This document shows positions 55,331 to 64,000 of a DNA stretch of 64,000 nucleotides, one piece after another. Below the pieces are notes generated by a model that saw only the letters and a program-made list of their open reading frames with translations, made no database searches and was not told where the DNA came from. Made by a program: the position numbers and the translations under genes. The stretch is from the NCBI GenBank assembly GCA_023213395.1, contig CM041465.1, positions 174,847,741-174,911,740 of the forward strand, in the 5' to 3' direction. The first letter of the stretch is position 1. The number at the start of each line of letters is the position of its first letter. The stretch comes from Cycas panzhihuaensis (taxonomy: Eukaryota; Cycadophyta).

Positions 55331-56150
55331 GCAAACTATCGCAGATTCACAAATTGTTGAAGGAAAACGACCATCTAAAATGCGGCCTTCACCCACTGTC
55401 AATTACGCACTTATGGCTAAAGTACTTACTACTCCTGAGCCTTCCACTTTTGAGGAGGCATGTATAGACGAAAAGTGGCAGGCTACCATGGATGATGAGA
55501 TCCACTCCATTCATCAAAATGACACATGGGACTTGGCTGAGTTACCACTTGGCAAACAAGCCATTAGTTGTAAGTGGATCTATAAAATCAAGTATAAGTC
55601 TGATGGTACTATTGAGCGACATAAGGCTCGCCTTACTGCTAAAGGCTTCAAACAGCAAGAAGGTATCGACTACACTGAGACATTTGCACCTATAGCCAAT
55701 ATGAATACTATCAGGATTGTTATGGCCTTAGCTGTACAATGCAAGTGGCCATTGTATCAGATGAATGTCAAAAGCGCCTTTCTCAACAACGATTTGACTG
55801 AGGAGGTCTACCTGGAACAACCTCCTGGTTATATTTCTGTCGGCAATGAACATCTTGTCTGTTGCCTTAAAAAGGCCTTGTATGGTCTAAAATAGGTGCC
55901 ACGTGCTTGGTATTCAAAGATCGATGACTACTTTTTGCAGCACAATTTTCATCGATCCACATCATATTCGAACCTATATATCAAGTTTCAAAACCAGCAC
56001 ATCACAATAGTTGTTCTTTATGTTGATGATTTGATTATCACAGGCAATGATGTAAATCTGATTGAGCGTCTCCAAAGTGACTTGAAAAGAAGTTTTGAGA
56101 TGACAGATCTCAGACTTCTTCACTATTTCCCTGGCATGGAAGTGTGGTAG
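55331..56150 (+). pseudogene. Copia J reverse transcriptase
   Basis: ISCKWIYKIKYKSDGTIERH, LTAKGFKQQEGIDYTETFAP, QMNVKSAFLNNDLTEEVYLE (first catalytic Asp replaced by Asn: QMN, where D and H have QMD), TAG at 55893 in LYGLKQxPRAWY, YVDDLIITGND. It ends at TAG 56148, where D has Gln (EVWQQ). Confidence 0.92.
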
Positions 56151-57009
56151 CAACTAGGTCACATCTTCATTTCTCAAGCCAAGTATACATGGAACATTAT
56201 GCAGCGATTCAGAATGGAAGACTGCAAACCTTCACCAACACCCATGGAGACAGGTACCAAATTGTCAATGAATAAAGAAGGAAAACCTGTTGATTCCACC
56301 CTTTTCAAGCAACTAGTGAGTAGCCTCGTCTACTTGACTAACACTAGACCTAACATTTCATATGCAGTTGGAATATGTTCCAGATATATGATCAACCCGA
56401 ATCAATGACACTGGAATGCTACAAAACGCATCCTCAGATACCTCAAAGGTACTTTGCAGTATGGTCTTCAATACACACGCAATGAGAACTTCACACTAGA
56501 AGGGTTCTCAGATTCAGATTGGGCTAGATGCCAAGATAGTCGAAAATCTACCTCAGGTCATTGTTTCAACCTTGGGTCAACTATTGTTTCATGGAGTTGC
56601 AAATGTTACGCTTTCCTCCACTGAAGCAGAATACAAAGTTGCTGTCAGTGCAGTATGTGAGGCTATTTGGCTCAGACGGATTCTTGAAGAGCTTGGACTT
56701 GAGCAAACACTCCCAACACCATTGTATTGTGACAATCAGAGTGTTATCAAGATTGCCAAGAACCCGCTATTTCACGCATGCACTAAGCATATTGAGGTCC
56801 ATCACCATTTTATCAGAGAGCATGTGCAGCAAGGTGAAATCGACCTCGTTTACAAGTCGACCGATCAACAACTAGCCGACATCTTCACCAAGCCATTTGG
56901 GAAAGAGAAGTTTGAGCATTTCAGAAGCGGCCTCGGCATTCGACTTAATGTTGTATCCATTCGGGGGGGGGGGGTGTTAGAACCTTCATTCCTACGCATT
57001 AAGTCTTGA
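56151..57009 (+). pseudogene. Copia J RNase H
   Basis: DCKPSPTPMETGTKLS, LVYLTNTRPNISYAVGIC, TGA 56406, RILRYLKGTLQYGLQY, then CQDSRKSTSGHCFNLGSTIV. Near 56597 about 11 bases are missing, which shifts to [45 protein letters not shown] and LADIFTKPFGKEKF. The last frame runs over the PPT into the LTR. Confidence 0.9.
56963..56974 (+). other. Polypurine tract of Copia J
   Basis: Twelve consecutive G immediately before the 3' LTR. Confidence 0.85.
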
Positions 57010-57509
57010 CCTTGTGTATTAGTATTTTTGTCACTTTAGGCCTTTATCCTAAAGTGTTCATTTGTTTGATTATAAAATTGTCTTTTGTCTTGTAGTGACT
57101 TTTCTCACATGTTCTTATGAGAAGTCAACTTTTGTGGGCTCTATCCTTATCCTTAGAGATAGAAGAGTCTTAATTAGATTTGTCTCTTAGTGTTGATCAG
57201 TGACATGTGAAGAAACCTAATCGTCCAAACTCCTTTATAAGGAGCCCTATTCTCATGTTTTGGCATGTAGTATTTTGAGTAAGAGTTATGCTGCTGTAAG
57301 TGTCTCTTGTAGGTGAAGTGTTGAGATGAATTCTCCTTCATACTTGTATGTTATGATAGGTTGAGTTGAAGTGCAATACTCCTCCCTATCATCTTTTGTG
57401 TTGTGCTACATCATTTCATTAATCTAAGTGTATAGTCCTTCATATTTCGATGTCCTCTCTAGCTTCTCAATAGATTCTGGCACCTGTATCTTCTCCATTT
57501 CGTCTTTCA
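56975..57509 (+). repeat. 3' LTR of Copia J
   Basis: Pairs with 49800-50333; followed by TSD GTTTT. Confidence 0.94.
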
Positions 57510-57514
57510 GTTTT

Positions 57515-57900
57515 GTGTTTGCACATTTTGATCTTAGATGGAATGACTTATGGGGTGGGAGGTGATCAGAATGTTAAGAAAGTTTATAGGGACTCTTCTA
57601 ATGCGACTTGGGAATTTGGGAAAAGAGTTGATGATGAGGATCCTAAATTGATGATTGCTTAGTGTAGATGGAAATGGAAGAAGTGGGGTTCCAAAGGATG
57701 ATTAACCATAGTTTTGAATGCATAGAAAGTAAAGATGTGGTTTGGAATTTGACTTGAGTAGAGATGAGAATATGTGCAATGTTTGTTGGACTAGCAGACT
57801 TCTTTGGGGGAAAAGATGGATGAAGAATTAGGGATAGGTGTTCTTTATGAAAAAAAATATTTTAATAGGGTTTTAAAAATCATAATAGGACATAATGAAG
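57515..57900. other. Unassigned interior of element I
   Basis: Purine-rich on the plus strand. A broken plus frame reads ILDGMTYGVGGDQNVKKVYR then WEFGKRVDDEDPKLMIA, matching no family I know. Opposite in sense to I, so it may be a separate remnant. Confidence 0.3.
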
Positions 57901-57903
57901 GAC

Positions 57904-58600
57904 TTAATGGGAAAAAAAACAAAATTGGTGGCATAGAGATGATAAGGGTTGGGGTGGACAGGATGAGGTTTTGTGGGGGGTAATCATTGTGCTAAGAGAT
58001 GAAATCTGATGCAGTGAGGATGGATAGTTTACCATATCTTGTTGACAGAAACCTCGAGCGGGAAAAGGGGCAAGCAAATAAAGAGTTGAACTAAGGATGT
58101 GAAAAGGAAGTGGGAGTTGTCCTATGATGAGATTAGAGTTAAGGTTTTGGTTAATTATGGGATAAGTAAAAGAGCATTTCTCTATTACTACTAAACTTGG
58201 AAATGAGAGAGGACAAATAAAACCACTAAATGAAATATGCATGTGTAACATAGGATCGAGAACTACCTTGTCAGCTTCGCATGTGTGTTTTTGAGGTTCT
58301 TCTTGAGATTCTTTTGCCTCCATTAGTTGTTCTCTCACTTGCTCTTCATCATTTTTGAGTTGATCTTGCATAGCTTCTCCCTGGATCTCTTCCTTGGTCT
58401 CAACTATTATTTCACCAATGTCATCTACTAGGTGATCAGTCATTATGTGGACTTGCTTTGTGTCTTCAACGTTGTCGTGTTGTTCCGTCTGAATTGGTTC
58501 TTCTTCATAACATTGGATGGATTCTTCTTGGGCAGCTAAATCCTGCTCTATTATCTACTCAGTGACTTCTTGTGTGTGTGTGAATTCCCCCTTGCCAGAT
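57904..58600 (-). pseudogene. Acidic tail of gag in element I
   Basis: Minus frame rich in Glu, Gln and Asp: MTDHLVDDIGEIIVETKEEI, LKNDEEQVREQLMEAKESQE. It directly follows the gag capsid region in the element's direction. A 179-codon frame from ATG 58443 is open, but its second half reads hydrophobic and Ser-rich and is probably chance. Confidence 0.45.
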
Positions 58601-58689
58601 TCTTCGCACTGTATGTAATTAGATCATTTTTTGTCTTCACCTGCACCAAGAGTGGCCTCTTCTCATTCCTCATTTGTGGAGTTGTCATT

Positions 58690-59015
58690 TGATTCCTGTT
58701 TGTGCACTATGCCAGTTTGAATCTGCTTATGTTGATTCAAGTTCCATGGGTTGTACTTTAACATCAATTTAAACCATGCCCAATAATTGAATCTTTTGGT
58801 TTGCTAGACCACTCAATGAACCAATCAAAAGCTCTCCCTTGTAAGAGAAGTTCCATATATGGTCCATACTCTTCCATGTTGCCATCATCTGTGAAATCAT
58901 TCAATGCTTCGACCATTTGGAGCTATTTATTGACATCAATGCCTTCATCCAAATCAAAAAATTTTGAGTCCATTTTCCTTGGTAGTAGGAGTGTGATTTT
59001 GTGGGTTAAAATATC
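58690..59015 (-). pseudogene. Gag capsid of element I
   Basis: Minus strand: FFDLDEGIDVNK, LQMVEALNDFTDDGNMEEYG, YMELLLQGRAFDWFIEWSS. It follows the gypsy gag spacing (W..M....F......LLQGRA.DWF..W). One in-frame stop (TAG, Trp expected). No zinc knuckle found. Confidence 0.6.
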
Positions 59016-59863
59016 CCTTAATAATTAGTCAAAAGTATATCATATGACCACTCAAAATGATCATCTCTGAATTAGGATTACAACGGTTCAAACGACATTG
59101 CAATTTGGCACTTGTAGTTTGAGTCATGGACAAAAATGTTCAAGTACTCCCTTTCAAAAACAAAACAAAAATGATATAAGTTTTTCTTCACTAACCCAAG
59201 TTGAGTGACTCCTTTTCTTGAATGGAAATGACTTCAAAACATCTCCAATGGGCATGGTTTGAAGTGATTTGCAGCTTTGTAGCTCTTGTAGTAGCCCTCG
59301 CAAGTTTTATAAAAAATTTGAGTTTTAGGGCAATAACAATACCCTCCACTAAAATAACAATAACTTTTGAACTAAATCTCCAAATTGAAAAAATATTTTT
59401 TTCGAGTAATCTATGCTTCAAGCCACATCAATTCAAAAAAAAATTGATGCCATTTGAATACCTATAACAAATGTTATGGCCCTTTTAATGTGGTTCACAA
59501 TTAAGGTTTCTGGGGACTTCAACAATACCTGTTACTAAAATGCTAATAACTTTTTACTCTAATATCCGATGGATCTGAAACCACTTCCAATAGAAAGTAG
59601 GCACTAAGATGCACAAATTCACCAAAAAAATTGAGGTCAATTGTACATCTGTCGTAAAAGTTATGGCCGTTTGAAGTTATAGTAGCAGATTTTATGCGCT
59701 AAGAACACCGATGGATAGTAGGCCAAAATTAAATTCCCTACGATTTTCATAATTTTGTTCCAAAACCTGTGTATCACCACTCAAAATTTGTAGAATAGGC
59801 CAAGTTAACTCAAATTTATAGCTATTTTTCTGAAATTCTTCTATTTATACTCTCGAATTTGAA
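59016..59863 (-). other. Leader of element I
   Basis: 59030-59110 resembles the first 130 bp of LTRs E2 and L (TCATATGACCA.TCAAA, then GGATTACAACGGTTCAAACGA). 59270-59720 looks like two imperfect 190-200-bp repeats sharing ACTAAAAT..(C)TAATAACTTTT. No frame recognised. Confidence 0.45.
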
Positions 59864-59875
59864 GCCTTAATACCA
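59864..59875 (-). other. Primer-binding site of element I
   Basis: GCCTTAATACCA, complement of TGGTATTAAGGC; a decayed initiator tRNA-Met site two bases from the LTR, the same AG spacer as in gypsy A. Confidence 0.7.
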
Positions 59876-59877
59876 CT

Positions 59878-60249
59878 TGTGATGATGCCCACCGTTTATA
59901 GATAGAAAATATAGCATTCACACTAAAGATAATTTATAAAAACAACATCTCATCATAAATAACAACATATATCCACAACATACCACATAATAATATTAGA
60001 TTAATATCAAACTTGTCTAATAAATAGTAAATACCAGATAAAATAACAACAGTATCTTGCCCTCTTCAAGGAGAGGGTTTCCTCCCAAAATGGTACAAAG
60101 TATCGTAATAGCTCTAGGCCATTAGTCCAAATCCAAAATATCAAATTCTCCAAAGATGAATACAAATGAACAAGGCCTCCCTATGTATAGCCTTTATTTC
60201 TCTTTTTAAACTAACTCCTAACCCTCTCTCTAAAAAAAACTTTCATAAT
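59878..60249 (-). repeat. 5' LTR of element I, truncated by K
   Basis: Pairs with 49086 onward up to TTCATAAT; the rest would lie beyond K, outside the window. Confidence 0.82.
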
Positions 60250-60663
60250 TGATGGAGAGGGGGTATCATACATAAACCATAGGTATAAATATCAATATCA
60301 ACTGTAAATCCAATCAAACATGTTACACCACATATGGCAGGTGGAAAACCCCTTTAGGGGAGAAAAATCCACCTCTAAATATAATAATTTTATTAAAATA
60401 ATAAACAAAATAGGATGCATACAGTAGAAAATCTCATCCACTCTCTTCAGAATACCATCAACCTGCCAAACCTTCTTCCTACGTAATGTGGTCAACCCAA
60501 CCTACCTAGAAAGTAGGGAAGATTCTAAAATGAAAAAGATAAGAGTTCATTGAAATGGGCAGTTGTCCATTTCACTGAACTACATAATTAACTAATAATA
60601 CATTAATAAATTAACATTACAAAGTTAACGTTATAAAGATAATATTAGTAATTATTTCTAGCA
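60250..60663 (-). repeat. 3' LTR of Copia K
   Basis: 414 bp with TG..CA ends, bounded by the truncated LTR of I and the PPT. The partner LTR is outside the window, so the left edge rests on where similarity to I's LTR stops. Confidence 0.7.
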
Positions 60664-60676
60664 TCCCCTTTTAATG

Positions 60677-61346
60677 TTATTTTTTGTACAATAGATGATA
60701 TAGAAGAGAGAAAAGAAGAAAGAAGAAGATGATGAAGACTTCAGCATGGCAATCCCCCTTTGATGAAGATTCATTAATCTTTAATAAGTCACGTAGCTTT
60801 ACGAACTTTACTCCAGTCAATGGCTTGGTTAGTATGTCTGTAATTTGCAAATTTGTAAGGCAATAAAATAGGTTAATAGTATTGTCATTTACAAGATTAC
60901 GAATAAAATGCTGATGTAATTCTATATGCTTAGTTCTAGAATGTGCAACAGGATTAGTAGCTATAGATATTGCACCTTGATTGTCAACATTTATTTGAAT
61001 GGAAGAGTTAGGAAACAAACCACGCTCACTTAACAGAGATTTAATCCAAAGTAATTCTTTGTTGGCTTCTACCAATGCTCGATATTTAGCTTTTATTGTA
61101 GATAATGCTAATGATTGCATCGTTTTGTTGGACCAACTAATCGGTGAAGAGTCGAGGAAGAAGACATAACCAGCTATAGATTTTCAATCGTCGAAGTCTG
61201 ATGCCTAGTCTAAATTTGTATTACATGTTAACTTAATGTTAGTATTACAAAAGTTATAAGTGAGACCATGATAAATTGTACCTTGAAGGTAACGTAAGAT
61301 TCTTTTAGTTGCTCTCCAATGTGAATCATGTGGTTTTTGCATGTAA
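60677..61346 (-). pseudogene. Copia K RNase H
   Basis: About 147 open codons: LALSTIKAKYRALVEANKEL, INVDNQGAISIATNPVAHSR, TKHIELHQHFIRNLV, ITDILTKPLTGVKFVKLRD. The usual STxEAEY reads STIKAKY, with two Glu-to-Lys changes, including the catalytic one. Upstream 61121-61346 is the decayed RT-RNase H connection. Confidence 0.88.
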
Positions 61347-61904
61347 TGTAGCATTCCAAAATATGGTCAAAAATATAGCTTATGACCATTCAAATAAAAG
61401 GTCTCTAAACGACGATTCCAACGGTCCAGACGAAAGTTAATTATGATATCTGTATCAAAAATTATGATCGTTTAAAGACTTTAGTCTGCCTGTTTTTGGA
61501 GGTGTTCTAGCCGACTTCCAGTATTAGTTTTGGGTAGGTTTTTCCCCTTTTTTGGCTGACTTCTATTATTATCTTTTGGCCACCTATTTAAGGAGGATTT
61601 GTGGCCTCATTTGATTATCATTGGAGAAGTCTTGGACTATAGTATTTTTGGCCCTTTTGAGGAGCTTTGTGGAGGGAACCTCGCCTCGAAGAGGGATTCT
61701 TTATCATCGATGTCATGGGATCTTTTGGTAACCTTGTATCTATTTGGTTTATATTTATTTCATACCACTTTATATTTGTATGTCATAAGTATTCAAGTGG
61801 ACTTATATTATTGCTCTCTTGATTGGATATTTTATAAGTGCATTTGGTGGATATTTGGTCTATTTTTGTAAAATTTTTTAGAAGAATTCTATAAGATTGC
61901 TACA
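61347..61904 (+). repeat. Solo LTR L
   Basis: 558 bp, TGTAGCATTCCAAAATATGG...GATTGCTACA, close to E2 (14450-15011). Flanks TGTAA (61342-61346) and TGTAC (61905-61909) are a TSD with one difference. It splits the K frame within RYMQKP, which reads on at both sides. No internal region is present, so it arose by LTR-LTR recombination. GCCGAC at 61510-61515. Confidence 0.88.
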
Positions 61905-62755
61905 TGTACCTGGTACACAAAGTAACAATATAGGAGATGTCTGGGCGAGTATGGGTTAAGTAAATAAGACTACCTATTAATTAACGATATAAGATAGAAT
62001 TATAAGGTGGAGATTGATAATCACCTGTTAATTTTACACCTGATTGTAAAGGGGTTGGGGCTAGTTTTGCATTTTCCATATTAAATCTTTTTATTAAATC
62101 AATAATGTACTTAGATTATGAGAGTTATTTTTTATTCCAATTGACAGATTTGTAGGCCTAGAAAATAATGTAAAAGTCTTAAGTCTGTCATTTCAAATTT
62201 ATTCATCGGAATGGATTTTAATTGATGAATGTGAGAAAATAGAGAACCAATTATTATAATATCATTGATATAAAAGATTAGAATGGTAATATTCTCGTCT
62301 TGGCATTTGAAATAAAGATTAGGATCACTAATACATTTAGTGTATCCATTTTGAAGAAGGTAATTATCGATCTTAATGTACCAAGCCCTCGGAGCTTGTT
62401 TAAGACCATATAGAGATTTTTTAAGTTTACAAACAAAATTGGAATTAGACACAAAACTAGGTGGTTGAGACATATATATTTCTTCTTTAAGATCACCATT
62501 TAAGAATGCGCTTTTTACATCCATTTGATGTATTTGCCAGCTAAATTTAGTTGCAAGAGCAATAATGGTTTTGACTGTGTTCATTTTAGTAATAGGAGCA
62601 AAGGTTTCAGTGTAATCAATGTCGTCAACCTAAGAAAAACCTTTGGCTACCAAACGAGCCTTATGTTTTACGATTACTCCTTTTGAATTACATTTAGTTC
62701 GGTAAACCCATTTGCAGTCTACCAAATTCTTGTTAGGAGGTAATGGTATTAAATC
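61905..62755 (-). pseudogene. Copia K reverse transcriptase
   Basis: LARLVAKGFS-type motif, TETFAPITKMNTVKTIIALA, QMDVKSAFLNGDLKEEIYMS, LYGLKQAPRAWYIKIDNYL, then FYINDIIIIG where YVDD is expected: the first Asp of the pair is Asn. The RT-RNase H connection GSLIYLTHTRPDISY is at 61910-61990. TAG near 62630. Confidence 0.9.
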
Positions 62756-63060
62756 CTATGTTAAATTTTTTTGAAGAGCATCATATTCAACTTGTATGAC
62801 TTGTTGCCATACAAGATTATAACAAGCTTCTTTATAGGTTTTAGGGTCATTACTGACCATTAACGCAAAGTTAGCTTGTAATTTGTCATTTGATTCTCTT
62901 GGTATCTGATGGATCACTAGCATCAGAACTAGCAGCCGAAAAGGTTTTTCAAGCCCAAACTGGCTGTTTGTTTTTTGAAGAAGAATTAGAAGTAGAAGGT
63001 TGAATAGAAGAAGTTGAATCAGACGTACTTGGTTCACTTAAGGTCCAGTTTTGGACTTGC
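62756..63060 (-). pseudogene. Copia K integrase-RT linker
   Basis: Open minus frame ending ANFALMVSNDPKTYKEACYN then WQQVIQVEYDALQKNLT, the standard run-up to Copia RT. The N-terminal part is Leu-rich and probably partly out of frame. Confidence 0.75.
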
Positions 63061-64000
63061 ATAGATAAATTATCGATTGCTTCACTATTGACTTGTATTT
63101 TTGAGGGGTCTTTTAAATAAGTATTAGTTAATAAGATTTCGACAAGAAGTTCTATAAGATTTGTTTTTGATGAAGAACCCTCTTCATCAAAAATAACATC
63201 ACGTAAAATTAAGATTTTATATGTGATGTGATCTAATAATCTATAAGCTTTACTTTCTTCACAGTATCCAACGAAGATAAATTTGACACTTTTGGGATCA
63301 AGTTTATTTCGTTTTTCCTTTGGAATATGTCTCCAAGCAATACTTCCAAAGACTTTAAGATGTTTTACAAATGGTTTCCGACCACACCATTTTTGTTCTG
63401 GTGTAACATTCTATAAGGATTTACTTGGTAAGTGGTTTCATAAATAGATGGAGCAGGCTATTGCTTTAGCCCACAACTTAAAATCAAGACCTTTTGCATG
63501 TATCATGCATCTAGTCATTTCATTTCAACAAGAGTACGATTCTTACGTTCTACAACACCATTTTGTTGAGGAGTATAGGTAACAGAATGTTGAAATCTAA
63601 TTTCATGTTTTTCACTTTCTACAATATGAAGTAAATTTATTACTTAGATACTCTTTAGCATTATTAGATCTAAAGATTTTAATTCTTGAATTATATTGGT
63701 TTTTAACCAATGTTTTAAACTCAACAAATATATCAAATATTTGACTTCTAGTTTTGAGCATGTATACCCAACATTTCCTAGACAAGTCATCAATAAAAGT
63801 AATAAAATATTTACTTCCGGAGTACGATGGTACTTGGAAGGGGCCGCAAATGTCTGAGTGAATAAGTTCAAGTAGAACTTTTGCTCGAAACGATGTTTGA
63901 TAAGGAAAAGGATCTATGTGTTGGTTACCTGTTACACAGGCTTCACAAACACCATAGAGAGTAGATAGGGGAGTAAGTCCATATACCATATCATGCTTAT
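63061..64000 (-). pseudogene. Copia K integrase (cut by window edge)
   Basis: GVCEACVTGNQHIDPFPYQ (zinc module end), LIHSDICGPFQVPSYSG (first Asp kept), YFITFIDDLSRKCWVYML, then IFRSNNAKEYLSNKF where SDNGGE is expected, so the second catalytic Asp is Asn. The C-terminal part reads VTPEQKWCGRKPFVKHLKVF near 63340-63410. Stops near 63610. The N-terminus is beyond 64000. Confidence 0.88.

Larger units (their letters stand above)
49800..57509 (+). mobile_element. Copia element J, full length, inserted in I
   Basis: LTRs 49800-50333 and 56975-57509, about 95% alike by eye. Perfect TSD GTTTT at 49795-49799 and 57510-57514. PBS 50337-50348, 12-G PPT 56963-56974. A 2.5-kb leader. Gag to RNase H in order. 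A relative of D and H by protein, but with its own LTR. Broken by three or four frameshifts and about eight stops. Confidence 0.96.
49086..60249 (-). mobile_element. Non-autonomous gypsy-derived element I (gag only), split by J
   Basis: LTRs 49086-49519 and 59878-60249 (the latter cut by K), similar over about 370 bp. PBS complement at 59864-59875. With J removed the interior is only about 2.6 kb: leader, gag capsid, acidic region, an unrecognised segment, and a short 3' coding tail next to the PPT. No protease, RT, RNase H or integrase. This is the layout of terminal-repeat gag (TR-GAG) elements, which depend on a partner. Confidence 0.75.
60250..64000 (-). mobile_element. Copia element K (3' part; leaves window)
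   Basis: Left LTR 60250-60663 (TGATGG...CTAGCA), PPT 60664-60675 (ATTAAAAGGGGA on the minus strand), then RNase H, RT and integrase in Copia order on the minus strand. The 5' LTR, gag and protease are off the right edge. A different Copia lineage from D, H and J by protein sequence. Carries solo LTR L. Its visible catalytic acids are substituted. Confidence 0.9.

Noticed and set aside
57904-58180. Second half of the 179-codon minus frame as a real membrane protein
   Set aside because: Composition changes abruptly after the acidic gag tail; looks like read-through into non-coding sequence.

Overview
This window looks like intergenic DNA from a large, repeat-rich seed-plant genome. The evidence is stacked LTR retrotransposons of both superfamilies, PBS sequences mostly matching plant initiator tRNA-Met, TG..CA LTR ends, 5-bp target-site duplications (TSDs), AT-rich sequence and no recognisable host gene, tRNA or rRNA. 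The size and decay of the nests would suit a giant genome such as a conifer's, but the species cannot be fixed from sequence alone.

Left nest (1-20864). A minus-strand Copia element, C, runs off the left edge. Inside its gag sits a gutted minus-strand Copia-like element, B (114-18150). Inside one LTR of B sits a plus-strand Ty3/gypsy chromovirus, A (283-13443). Inside the gag of A, 21 codons in, sits a plus-strand Copia element, D (1136-8725). B also holds a pair of adjacent LTRs, E (13852-15011), and two tandem-repeat arrays. TSDs are visible at D (AGGAG), A (TTCTA), B (TTTTA/TTTCA) and E (GCACC/ACACC).

Middle (20865-25869). Old debris: the 3' end of an LTR element with an LTR whose tip is a hairpin, a Glu/Lys-rich decayed frame, and a possible long LTR.

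Second nest (25870-48874). A minus-strand gypsy element F is split between protease and RT by a minus-strand gypsy element G (29271-46455, TSD GTATT). One LTR of G is split by a minus-strand Copia element H (38950-46233, TSD ACCTC). LTR divergence by eye falls inward (F about 14%, G about 8%, H about 3%), matching the nesting order. G carries a decayed additional ORF in sense orientation downstream of pol, and a second gag-like segment between protease and RT.

Third cluster (49086-64000). A minus-strand, pol-less gag element I is split by a plus-strand Copia element J (49800-57509, TSD GTTTT). The right LTR of I is interrupted by a minus-strand Copia element K that leaves the window. K carries a solo LTR, L, and its visible integrase, RT and RNase H active-site acids are substituted.

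All coding regions are decayed, mostly through in-frame stops of the kind expected from deamination of methylated cytosine. The less explained signals are RNA-like: a stem in Copia LTRs whose two arms change together between elements, a recurring leader stem-loop, a 12-nt palindrome in the leader, and repeated GCCGAC promoter motifs in gypsy-type LTRs.
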